Notes under the pieces: generated by a model
Databases searched by the model: none
Told to the model about the DNA's origin: nothing
What the model saw: only the letters and a program-made list of their open reading frames with translations
NCBI GenBank assembly: GCA_010645155.1
Contig: JAAGOF010000042.1
Span: 75,630 to 139,629 of the forward strand
DNA: 64,000 bases
Direction: 5' to 3'
Source of the DNA: Tigriopus japonicus
Lineage: Eukaryota; Arthropoda; Copepoda; Harpacticoida; Harpacticidae
Made by a program: the position numbers and the translations under genes
Shown here: one piece after another, positions 10,911 to 23,700 of the stretch
Numbering within the stretch: the first letter of the stretch is position 1
How the letters are laid out: every line of letters starts with the position of its first letter

Positions 10911-12999
10911 CAATACGTACGCATTGTACTGAAGCAGCGCTGTGAGAGCTTTATGAAGAGAAATGGCATCCTCTTTCTCTTTCTCACTCTTGACTGGCCT
11001 TTGGATCATCCCAGCCACCAGCTTGGTCCTTTTCTCAAAGTAGAATATACTGTACTATTTGGCCTTCCAGTACCACCCGGATCTTTCTTTTGAAGACCGA
11101 GAAGATTGACCCCCACATGTTCGAACACAAACCCTGGAGTGGTTCCTTCTTTCGTTCCTCTAACGAACTAACTGAATGACTGACTGACTCTAGGGCAAGA
11201 AGACTGGGAATGACAAACATAACCCTGGCAAGAAACAACCATCATTCCCGGGTTTGATGTGTCTCATCCTGGAATGAGACCCATTCTCCATTTCGACCCC
11301 GGCTGACACAAAACAAAGCGAAGATCCTGGTTGAGCTTATCTGCACAAGGACGGAACTTAATGACTCGTTGGGCTCATTTTGCCTTTCAAAAGAATGGCT
11401 CTAATATTCTCATTATTGCCAGTGGGACAATATCCTTGACAAGCCAGTGAAGAGATTGTGTGCATTCAAAGCTTGATGAGCTCTCATTTGATGTTTGTCG
11501 TGGTCGTGATTATGCTTTCCGCAGAATGACAATTGGGCTGACCTTGGGTATTCTTCATTTCATATTACATGCAATCTAATTTGCCCTTGAAGGAAGATCT
11601 TTCTTCTCGTTCCTCTCTGCTATCTTTAGTTCTTTTGGACAATCTGCGAGCTTCAATTATATCCCCCATTCATTCAATGGCCTTTGAAATAGGCCTCCCT
11701 CTGTTGTTTACGAAGATCATCACGGAGCGTTGAATTTCCTGAATTTCCAGCTTTCAAGTTTACATCAAGGAAGTCGAAGTACGGCGAAAAAGACTTGCAA
11801 ATTTTGAACAAATGGACAGTTTTCCGTAATCTTTGGAAATTGGAGCTATGAGAGCTTCAGTTACACCTCCTTAAACCCTCGGATAAGCGACATTGTCATG
11901 TTGGACAATGTTCTGAAACCCGCAGTCGGCCTCTGAAAAGATGGACCGTTTTAATGGGGTCTCATAATTGAAATTCTCGTTCGTTCGCTCTTCCTGACTC
12001 TGTTTCGGGCTTGGCCTTTTCCGTTGTTCCAAGTTTTTATGGCAAAGGCCTGGGTTGGTCGGTTGGTTGGCACCACCGTGAGAATGGAATGCAGTTTGGA
12101 GGTCTTGTTAGCCATCTTCGCCAACTCAATACAATTCTACCAGTGAATGGATAAAACCCGGAAAGTTGAAACGAAGAAAACCACTCAACGATAAGCGAAA
12201 TGGCGGCGGCACCATTGAGAACGAATGGATGGAAACGGGAGGATTAAGTTGATCAAAGGACACCTGGAGCCACGTTCCAACTTGGATCAATGGCTCATTA
12301 CATGAAAAGAATTGATTTCAAAACTTTTCCCGCCACTCTTGCTTGCAGTTTGGGGGTTGCTATTGGACTTCAAGCCATTTCGAGCCAGAAGTGCCACTTT
12401 TGGGACGGCCTTGGAATTTTGGGCTGAAAAGATTAAGCCTTCCACGGAGAAGGCAATTTTCACTTACATCATGTTTCGATGTATTGAGGTACATTTTTTT
12501 CCCTGGAGCGTGGATCATACCTCACCTTAACCAGTCTATTGGCACTTGGCAAACAACGATATTGACAAGAGGGAAACGATAACTTTAACAGATTGACTCA
12601 TCACTTGTAGCTTGGTTTGAAAAAAGGCTTCATTCACAAAGTATTGGCTTTGAATTTTTAGCCAATTTTGAAGGATTTCTTCGGATTTCTCGTTTTGCTG
12701 ATTCTACCAGTTATCAGTTCTACCAGTTCAGTTATTCCAACCGCAACCGAGAAGCAGCTTCGATCCCAGCCATTATCATATTCGTAGCCATTGGCTCCAA
12801 ATGACGATGAGGATGAAGATGACCTAACGAGAGTGTGTGCCTGCCTGAACGGCTGGAACCATTGATGTTCCAATTGGGTTTCATTTCCGTCTTTCTTTAC
12901 ATTCTTGGGCTTTGTCATCATCTGAAGATTGGATGGCAGGACATCAAAAGGAGCCTCTTCTTTCAGATGTTGATCTCTTTGGATATCCTTGGGCAAATC

Positions 13000-13020
13000 T
13001 TTCTTCTTCTTCTTCTTCTT
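13000..13020. repeat. (TTC)n microsatellite
   Basis: Short uninterrupted CTT/TTC triplets. Confidence 0.8.
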
Positions 13021-14304
13021 TGTGGCATTTTTCTAACTTCTTGCCTGACGCAACAGACCAATTTCCCCCTCCATGTGGAATATCCCCCTCTTCTATCATG
13101 ACGGTTGAAAAACCAGGAAAACGGGGTTCCCCATTCAGACGTTGGAATTTTGCCCGGCTTTTTTGTGCCATCCGCAAACAAATTATCATTTTATCAACGT
13201 ACATCAGAAAAAAAAACCTTGAGATTAAAACATGCCTTACTTCATCCTCGGTCAAAAGTGAGCATCTTGCCAAAGACCGTGATGCTGTTGTACCCTGTGT
13301 ACTTCTGGAGATCGTGACAAGGAGAGTGGCATCTCTTCCGACATGAAACTTTTTTCATCCAACTTTTTCATCCCGTTCCATTCCACGTTTCACAAAGTTA
13401 CCCTCTTATACAAACCACTTAAGCGCACACCACAAGAAAGATAGTAAACTGGTTAACGAGGGTTGCAGGTTCAAAGTACCATAAAGTCAACAAGCAGTCG
13501 GTCGGGGGAAAATTTACCGAGTGAATCCAAGGCCATCGATTTCCATGCGGTCAACGGCCAGCTCGGGGCTCAGTTTTGGGGAAAGTTCACGGAAGGTTGA
13601 GCGGGAAGCATATGTTTGATTTGGCCGGTTTCTACGTCTATTAGTAGTGCTGGCTAAGGTCAACCGGGTCGCGAGGCCGAAACAATTTCGGCCGTGGGTT
13701 CAATCTGTGAATAAAAATTCACGGTTTCCGATTTCGGGAGGTTGAAGTCAAAATTGGTCATTGATGAATTTCCATGTCCCAAAGCTTGCCCATCTGCCAT
13801 CATTTCATTTGAACCCAATCTTTTTTGACTCTCTATATTGGGTTCGAATTCGGCCATCGCTTCAAAAATGCGGCGAGCTTTATTGAACCATGAAGTGTGG
13901 GATTGCGAACGTAATCTGCCCGATCCAGGTGTCCCAAAATGGAAGTGTGGGGTAGGTTGAAGTATTTGCTCCATTTTTTGTTTGTTTTGAAAACCTTATT
14001 GATTAGGCTTTTTTTGGAGAATCGAGAGTCATCTTGTTCATCTTCCTCTTAGTAATCCACAGAAGGTCGATGGTCCTTCTCGCTCGTACTTTTCTTCAGG
14101 TCTTCCTAACCTAACTATCTATTCTTGGTTGACCTTCCAGCACAGAAGAATTTTGTGTGTGATTTATCATGTCTTTATTCTATCTTAATGGTCAGTCAAG
14201 GAGGATGCAACCCGTAAGGAGAGACACACGAGGAGCAGCCTCATATCCTTCCTGCCTTCCTTCCTTCCGTTTCGCCGTCCTTTTTTGGCTACACCAGACT
14301 CGCT

Positions 14305-14332
14305 CTTTCTTTCTTTCTTTCTTTCTCTTTCT
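14305..14332. repeat. (TTTC)n microsatellite
   Basis: Five to six CTTT tetranucleotides in a pyrimidine-rich stretch. Confidence 0.85.
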
Positions 14333-14755
14333 GTGGTCTTTCTCGTTTTTACTTTCCACCTTTCCTCAGTGACCACCAATCGAAAGTCGAGGAGCTCACC
14401 CTGTCTGTTTTGATTCCAAAGGTCGGAAATATCCACTTAAGTAAAATAAATAGAGATGGAGACGAAGGTGCGAGAGTGTCCGAATTGCACGCTGCTGCGA
14501 TTGCGACCTTTGAGTGAAATCTTCAAAATGAGGCGAGAGGAATAAAGTTGTCCGACGGTCGTGAATTCCTGATGATTCCAAGTAAGATAAGAGATTGTCT
14601 TGATCCTCGCTCGATAGAGATTTTCCCCCAATCAAAACGTATAATCTGTTCCTGCTACAACGTCCTAGGCCTGGGCCAACCACAATTCCTCATTCCCAGA
14701 GATAAAAATAAGTGGATCTCGTCGAGGATTGTGTGGCTCCAAGCGGTGACCGTCT

Positions 14756-14783
14756 ATCCATCCATCCATCCATCCATCCATCC
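14756..14783. repeat. (ATCC)n microsatellite
   Basis: About seven CCAT/ATCC tetranucleotides. Similar shorter runs occur near 28050-28075 and 37950-37965. Confidence 0.9.
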
Positions 14784-17700
14784 CTGTATGGGGAATGGAG
14801 GCGAATTATCCAACAAAGAACAATTGTACAGCCACACACTCACACATTGATCCACAAAAAGCCGCGTTGTTACACTACCGCACACACAGTACATGCCCTA
14901 CAATACCGCGCCTTGTCAAGGAGATAATAGATAAAGGAACTCGAGGGAGGACCTATTCGCCTGCATAAAGAAAAGGAAAGCCAAACTCATTCTGTGCTCT
15001 TTTTATGGAATTTTATGAACTAACTTGTATACTGATGTCCTCGTTCGGATCAAGAAACTGATAGAGGATGAGCACAAAAGTAAATGAAAAGGACTTGTTT
15101 TGCCCGGCTTAATTCAAGAGAATGGCTTCTGCTGTTCCGTTATGGTAGTCGTAAGAGGAGAAGTAGTGGGAAATGCCGACATCCAAATGGATTGCCATCG
15201 CTTTGGAGCCTTGAAGGCCAGAGCGGCTTGTCCTTCATTGAGTTCTATTTGTATACCGAAATGAGTGGCTAAGTGTCAGCCAGTCAGTCTGGCGGTTAGC
15301 CAATCTACATAGAGTATTATACTACTACGCGAGCAAATGCGAGCAATATCAGAGAGTCATTTAGTTCGTTCTCTTTACCATTGGAGAGCAGCGAAGAAAG
15401 AAGGAGGAGACCTCATCTCGATGTCGTGGCTGGCATCGTTGGGCTGGTTGGCCTTTAACCTCATCGAGATCTGCCATCAAGGGCAACGACGAGAAAGACC
15501 AGGAGAATACAACGAGGAGGAGGCGAACGATGGCGAATAATGAAACAAAATAGCTACAAGGATCTCTACACAGATGAGCTCGATCAAGTCGTTGGAGAAA
15601 CAAAGGCTCTGGGGATTTCAGTTCCAGGCAAAATCCAACTGAATGTGGACTAAATTCTATGGTAATGGTGGCGTAATGATTCTTTTGTTGTGGTGTGGCT
15701 CCAGCATGGTGTTCCCATTTCCAGTGTGGTTTCCAATTACCCTGGAGAAGTGGATATGGATGAGAGAACGAACGTATGGCGAGCCAAATGGGAACAACTT
15801 GTACCCAAAGCCTGTGTCAGATCCCTGGTCAGATTTGGTGGTGAGACCTGAGCGTTTCGGAAACGCTTTGAACGACGGGCATCGTACGTACATACATCCC
15901 AACGGAGACTTGACATTCTACTCGATATTCCCTCGGCATATAATCAATTGGACCAGGCGTTATCAGTAGCCGAGGACAAATCTTTTCTGGCAATCCACCC
16001 ACTGCTTGCATACGTGCTGTAGAAGCGCCGGATGTGGTACTACCGAGGAATTAAGGCCGAATAAGCGGCCTTTTGTCGAGGCACATTTCCAAGTCAAACA
16101 AGATTGGACGATGTTGGCTAGACCCGTTTTCCTCTCTATTTATCCTCTTCCATTGGTTGCCACTGGGTACGTAATGTAGTGGCTTGGGATCCGTAATGTA
16201 AGTCGAAGAAGCGGCCTCAGAAAAGAGTTGTTCGATTGACTTGGGGCCTCTGCCATGTCTCATTATCCATCTGAAGGGATTTCTTCCCCACTAGGGACCT
16301 CTGACCAGGCCAGAAGTACTTCAAGGAAGTCAGCTTCAAGTGGAAAGACCACTCAAACACGTTGGTTGGAAGGGTGTCTTCAATCCCAAGGGGCGATCAG
16401 CGATCGGAATTGGGGTGTTCCCAAGAACATGTCCCCAATCGGCCATCAATTGAGAAATCACCGTGCACAGGTGTTCCATTACCTACCGAGTGAGGGTGCT
16501 TCTCCCTTACTGCTCGAGTTAGCTAAGTAAGTGAGTGGGAACCATCTTGAAAGACGTTGATTGATGGCTCCATTGGCAGGCAAGCACCCCTCAACATGGA
16601 TCAAGTGGCTTCATTGGGATCCACCTGAGGAGGCCTAATTGGAAAGGACAGCAAAAAAAGAAAGAAAACGAGAAAGAGAGAAAAAGACACACATAACGTA
16701 CACATCCGGAATGAATAAGATCCGTCTCAAGGGAACCTAAAAGGAACAAAGAGGGCCCTGGTGAGTATGATGACGTGACTTACCTGGGAAACAGATGTCT
16801 TCCTCCAAAGACAGACAGGGAACAAGTGGCACTTCTTGGGTCCAAGTCATTGTAATGGTCGTCGAATCTCTCCAGATCATTAACCTTTTCCACTTATTAT
16901 CTATCACTAAATTAGCTAGCTGTATTTAGGAAGGTCGTCGAGAAATTGAAACAACCTGTCTTACCTCAATTACATTTCCATCCATGTTCCCTTGATCCGT
17001 CGCGAAGACGACCGCAAACGACCTCTTGCTCATTGGCACAATTATGCTAATCACAATTGAGCACATGAGCACTTGAGGTCTGGATTTGTCAACCGCAGAA
17101 ACACTTATATGACATTAATCAGGCCAATACTGGAAACAGCTTTCGTTCGTGTTTCTTAGAAAAGCAACGGAATCGACATTCGAGAAGGCATGGTACGTAT
17201 ATTTAACGACTAATGACTATGGTTCTATCAACCTACGAGTATGTTAGTTTCAGTCACCTCATTTATCACATTGAAAAGGAAGGCGCAAACACTTTTCTAG
17301 TATCTCATTGGGCTCTGAAAAACAATGAGTTGTTCATCAAATGGAAGAATGCTTTCACAGTACATCCCATTATTCGCTCGTCATCGCCTTCTCGTGATTC
17401 TTTTGTTGCAATGCCTCTGTGTAGTAAAACTCCAGTCGACTCGGTTGGTATCAAATAGGCCACAATTTGGGGCCTTTGAAGTTCACAAGCTCGCCGAAAA
17501 GCTCTCAATTTCAGGGGAAACAGCCTTTTTGGGGTTTAGTTTCGAGCTTCAAGGTTGCTTGTTAGACGACACGATTCATTCTTGCTACAGTGGGCTTCTC
17601 TTTTTTTATATAAATAATCAATGCTGGCGAGACCTTCTGTCCTTTTTTTGGTAGTTTTGAGAGGGTCCAATTTTGACACGTTAAGGAGGCTATGAAAAGC

Positions 17701-19502
17701 CCATTGAGTCCTCGTCATGGTTGGGCGATCGAAAATCAATACCATCGCATTATGACACCAACACATCTACCCTCAGTTCATTAGTTCAGTCATTGGCTTG
17801 GTGAATGAACGACCAAAAAGGGCCAAGTCCATTACAGGCATCAACTATTTAGAGAGCGATGATGAATTGTTGTGCACTGTGTTGGCCAAACTTTCTTTTC
17901 AGGTCTTCGTTCAAGGCCTTCAGAAACAAACCTCACCGGGATAAAGCAATCAGATAGATTTACTTGGTAAAGTAGCTCGTTGAATTGGGGAGCAGAAGAA
18001 AAAGAAACGTTGAGCTCATTCGGCCGTATAATGGACGGACGGACTTATTAGGCTAAAAGGATTGACAAACATCATTCAGTAGTTGTCAAAGGGGGCTTTA
18101 ATCGTTTCATGTCTTTTGAGGCCAATTCTAGGATTTTTGGCCTTCCTCGTCAGTCAAATATTTCTGCCGAGTTCTTCCAATCTAACTTTGATATCCTTGG
18201 GAAAATGTGGTTGGCGGAACTTTATTTCGACTTTTTTCTCGTTCCATACTGAACATTGGAACATACATAAGCTGGTGGATTTTTTCTCCCTCAGCCACTT
18301 CTTTCTGTGAAGTCTTCTTCTGTAGTTGAAAAGGAAACCAACGAGCCAACCCAGTTTGCATATCGAATTTAGCCTCCGGACTAGATCAAAAATTTATGGA
18401 CTCTGTGAGTGCAGACAGACAGTCTTGTATAACTTGAGAGTTTCGCCATCACCACCATCGCCTTCAAACAAACTAGTTGAGTTTCATTCAAAACCTGGAT
18501 CCAAAGGCAAAAATCCAAAAGCAGAGAGTCCTGAACTTGGCAATTTTAAAGTTCCCTACGTGAGCTTAATCCAGGCATTGGAACGGCCCAAATTGGAACA
18601 TTACGTAAGCGGCTGTTTGATGGGTCCTTCGTGGAAACTGCTTGCCTTTCACACATTCCGTTGTCATTTTTTCATTTTTGTCCATCAGGAAGCTAATGTG
18701 TCTCGAACATTTGGGAGGAAAACGGAGAGAAGGAATAAAAAAAATGGGGAAGTTTTCGTTTCGATCTATCTTTAGCAAGAAAGAAACGGTTTTCCAATCA
18801 ATGACAGCAGTTCTTTTTATGGTTGGTGGCGATGGTTCTGATTCGTCTATTGTCAGTTATCGAATGATGAAGGCAGAAAAAGAGCTAAAGAAGATGACGC
18901 TCGATGCATAATGATGATGAGTACTAATACAACAACAACAACTGTTATTATCATTACCCGTTCATCAACATCATCATCATCATGGTGGTTCTTTTGTGAG
19001 AGGTAGGAGAACCGCGATAAAAGCTGTGTTTCTCAGTCCCAAGAGTCTGTCTGAGCAGGTTAAGCAACATCCCTAGAAAAAGGACCGCCCATCTTTTACA
19101 CTTGCGGTTGTCCTGGAGCCCCAAAAAGGGCCAAAAAAACCATTTCTGTCTCGCTGTCGATGACAATTTTGAGGCGGAAGCTGCAAGATCACGAAGGGAG
19201 AAGGAATGATCGTGATCAAAGAAGGGTCCATGTTTCCAATGCTAGAAGCTCAAACTTGCTCAAGAAATATTGTCGTAATAAAATGGGCCATTTTTTGGAC
19301 AACGTAAAAGTTGAAACCAAGAACCAAGAACCACTGAATTCTTTGGACTGAAGGCAGGTGATGAAGAATGATTTCAAGGAGGAGAAAATGAAACATGCTC
19401 CTTGGCAAATGAGATTTGCCTTGTGTTGAGCAGACAACGTTTTTCATTTTCATCTCAATCGAAGAAGAAGCCAAGCCCTCTCAAACTTATATCTGGAAAA
19501 GG

Positions 19503-19629
19503 GCATAGAATGAATGAACTTGTCCGTTTTGGAAAAGCAATTACGAATTCATTCTCAGGAAGATTTGCCCCGAGTTTTGAGAGAGGATAACTTTTGACTC
19601 TGGAGTTCTATTGCGTTGAAAACTGAAAT
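19503..19629. repeat. dispersed repeat, copy A (hairpin-containing)
   Basis: It matches 54914-55055 with interruptions. Shared blocks are GCATAGAATGAATGAACT, ATTCATTCTC followed by GGAnGATTTGC, CCGAGnTTTGAGAGAG and TTTTGACTC. The AGAATGAAT / ATTCATTCT pair forms a hairpin. Copy B lies inside the 2-kb element at 53991-56051, suggesting a common mobile family. Confidence 0.65.
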
Positions 19630-20751
19630 AGTCTGTCAAGGATGCAAAGGCCCTTTTTGTAGAAGAACGCAATGCAATCGTTTCTACCGGAAATCAGAGC
19701 TCTCGCGAAATTCAGTGGTTCTTAGCTAAAACTTTGCTTATCGCACACTTTTTGAACGTTGTCGAGATTTGTTGATGTAAGTGTCACTAATTAACAGTGC
19801 CTTCGTTACTACTGCACCAACGACGACCTTCGTGTTCCCTTCGCCACTCTGAATTCTTGTAGGACTTAACAAAACGTCCCAAGCACGATTTGGTCTTCTT
19901 TATGGTTGCGACTGTCTCTCGATGGACCTGCCTGCAGTACATTCACTAGTCTAAGGATTGGTCCATTTGGATCCCATCCATTGGAGCTGCCACTAAGGCT
20001 ATGACTAAGGCACAATAAAAAACAAGAACAGCCCTCTATAGCACTTTCTCAAGCAACGGTAATTGCATGAGAACGGATTGGATCGTTATAGTGTATAGAG
20101 TAGGACCTCGGGGAAAGTCTCACTCTTCATGAAAATATACGGAAACAAAAGTGTCATGCTTCATTTCCCGGACAGAAAAGTGCTTTCCCGTTGTGCTCCC
20201 AAGGGAAACCGATTTCACTTGAACCGTTGTTGGCCTTTCGAAGCTAGCCACCTTGTTCCGTCAAGTGGAACAGCGGATTACTTTACCCAAATACCGTTCT
20301 GATAAGTGTGCATGTGGATGGAGTTGTAGGAATTATGACGACGACCTACCAGTATCTCCTCTCCTGTCAGTATCCATCATCCAGCATTGCATTGTATGAC
20401 ACGCTTCAAAAGGTTTCCTTTACCTTCAGATGTTCAGATGGATGTAGAGGCTTCTAACTTCATCTTTTCCCGATGAACCAACAACTAACTAGTTACTCAT
20501 GGACAGTCAGTGCCTAATTTGACTCAGAGCTACAAACGTACAAGGCAGAGGATTTGACTTTTCGTTTGGTGACATTTGACATCGGGGTTTCTCTGCAATT
20601 ATAAAATCCTCCCATTGTAAAGTCGGTTTTGATGCTTTCTCTGGTTTTCTTGGCCCTTTGGCTGCTTTTGGTCACAATCAAGGACGCTTCCAAAAAAGGG
20701 AAGGTCACATTCATTTCTCTCGGTTGTTTTGTACAAAAAGTGATAATATAT

Positions 20752-20773
20752 CACTATCACTATCACTATCATA
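20752..20773. repeat. (TATCAC)n short tandem repeat
   Basis: About three to four TATCAC units in AT-rich DNA. Confidence 0.8.
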
Positions 20774-23700
20774 TAATTGAGTGAGTAATATCTTTTAAGA
20801 TGAGGGTTCTCGTTTCATTTTTGTGCCAGGAATCAAATTACTTTCCACAATAGCATGCAATTAGGGAGCAAATTGAAATGTATAGTCTCTGTTCATCGAG
20901 GTAAGACCTACAAAAAGAAGAGCACAATAGGTTTATTGTAATTGGAACAAAACATAACATGCTCATGCCCATCTTCCAAAACATAGTTTGATGATATTTA
21001 CGCTCAAAAACACAACAAAAAATGAATACTTTATGGTGGACGCCTTTTATCATGAGAGTGCGGTTTCGACGGTTGAAAAAATTGCCCCCGCCATCAAATT
21101 TAAGGTACAGGACACACACGAAATTGAAAAATAAGATTTTTTTTGTTCCCAAAAAGTCCCAGGTTTTGCGAGAATTTCATCTTCATAGCAAAACATTTTA
21201 AACTTAATTATTACTTCTGTTTTGTAAGGCTATGTTTTACCGTCAAGCCTGAGTCCGATGTTAGTTATCGGATTATATGGGAGTGGAGCACTGTTTTTTT
21301 GGATATCTTTTTGGACAAATGTGCACTTTTACCAGCCATGATGAAAAAGTACTGTAAGTTTTTAATCTTAAAGTTGGTCAGAATCTGCCAAAACTACTTG
21401 CGATCCAAGCACACTTTGTCAAAACTAATAAGTTGCTCCACGTTTCATTCCGTGTGAAATACCTATTCCCTCTCATTTAGTACCTTGTGGTGGCGGCACT
21501 AATGAAGCATGTCAATATTTACTGACCAATTAGGCAAACCCAACTTGAGAAAGCAATCGCTCTTAAGTGGTGTTGATGCAATGTCGAGGAATCACATAAA
21601 TTAGAGCACGGTAAGCTTTTCCAACTTGATCCCACCGCATGAAAAAGTAATATTCGAAGGTGTACAAATATGGACTCATTTAAGGATATCTTGAAAAAAT
21701 CCAATCATTCTTATTGGTTTTTGTGCTACCACTCATATCTTAAATTGACGCTAAAACAAAAAAAAACATTGAGAGTAGTATAGGACGTGAATGAGGATAC
21801 GAAACAAAAAAATGAATGGGAACAAGGAATAATCATAAAAGATCGTCCTTTGCTGTCCGTCGGTTTCCATAGTTTTGTCAAAAAAACTTCGAACGATGTC
21901 GTTTTATCGATCAATCTTAGGTTACTGTGGGTGGAAGTTTGTTCTATATCCTGGTCATCAAGCGATAAAGGCATGGCTTGGGTGCCGTTTCCTGAACTGA
22001 TCTCTGAAATTCGTCTAACTCGGTTAAACAAAAAAAAAAGAATTGATTTCTGCTAAGCACGTTACTTATAGAAAGTACAACAATTATCAACTACAAAGCC
22101 CTGAAAATACACTACTAATAATTTCTCTCTAACACAAAAATGTTGAGGATGCTCGACTCGATGCTCGTTCATCTAGTCAGGGATAAACTACGTGAACGCG
22201 CTACGAACCTTTTTCTCCGAAAAAAACCCACTTTCATTCATCATAGTCGATTGATCTATTTCATGTATAAAATGCTCAAAAGTTCATGTCTGTCTCAAAG
22301 AGCTCTGAAACGGCGCCATCGTTCTCTTCCAAACGTATCCAAACACCTTGGAGGGGTTCTGAAGTTTGCCATTCCTCACCGAAATTCATCTCCATTCCAG
22401 TAATCTCATCTATTCGATAGAAGTGCATCATTGTATTGTTAGGCCTTGTTGGAAGCAATTACTGAACGTTGCCCATCCTCATCTATTTACCAGTACATAC
22501 ATATGTGGAAGATCCTACTTGTGCCCTCGCCTCAATTACCTTCTCCACTTGACCCTACTTGTGAAAAGATCACCAGAGGGTGTAATGTTATTAAGTTGTT
22601 CCGTCCTCCATTGGGAAACCATTGCCATTCTCAGCCGTCGTGAAAGTTGGGAAAGAGAGAAAAAAAAGTCCATCTGGCCTTTTTCCAAACTCACCTTCTT
22701 GTCTTTTTGTTCTGTCACTAAGACCAAGCCAGCACGGAAAGGCACGTGGAAAATGGAAGAAAAAAGTTGCTGACAAAGACTTATCAATATTAGAACCAAG
22801 TGGAAGCCAACCGTGCCAGAGCTCTGGTTGGCTTTAAGCCATGGATGGCTCCCTAAACGGAACTTTCAAGTCCAAAAGGAACCATTCTTGGTTCTTTCCG
22901 GTCGAATAAGGTTAGTCTTGAAGTACGTAGTACACGAGTTGACCAACTGATTTTAAAAAAAGACGATACAGTAGGTGATCTGGAAGTTTGAGGCATAACG
23001 AACGCGAGTCGTGATCTTTTGTTGGTTCTGTCTGGTTCCAAATGGGATTGGAGACGGGTTGTTGTTGAAAAGAATACACGTTGAATTGAAGCAACAAACA
23101 TCCACTTGGCTAAACAAGGTGGCGACCCCTTCTGTATTTGTCCAAGAAAACTGTCCTCCTCGGTCCTCTCGATTTGAAAGAGGGAACAAGGTCTGCCAAT
23201 ATGGTTGGTTGGTTGCTTGTTTGGATGGATGGATTGCTGGTATCGAGTTGGGTTCGAGAGAATGGGAGGCTGGTTGCCAAAAAGATGTGATTCTATTTCA
23301 TGATCTTGTTCCTTTCTGATTGATCACTCTTGTCTCTCTGAAAGCAAAGCACTCTTCTTGATCCAGTCATTCGGAACAAACCAATATCTTTTCTTGACCC
23401 TCCACTTGGCCTAATAAAATCGGGAGTGGAATCCAGTTCATCTCAGTGAGCACGTCCCTTCACGGATAAATAGTGATCTCATTGACCAGTCACTTAGTTC
23501 ATTTTGATACCAAATCTAAAGCATTTTTCATTGAATATCGTAAATATTCGGTTTCAACTCTACCAATGAACCTCTCCACCCCAAAAGAGTGAAAAATCTC
23601 TTAACCCAAGAAAGCAAAGAATGGGTTGAAAATACTCCAAGTTCTTCGCCTTTTTACGCAAGCGAATGAATGATTCGTAGAGTCAGAGAATCCAAATGAA

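Noticed and set aside
13440..13470. GGTTGCAGGTTCAAAGTACC, resembling a tRNA T-arm
   Set aside because: No matching acceptor, D or anticodon stems could be drawn around it.
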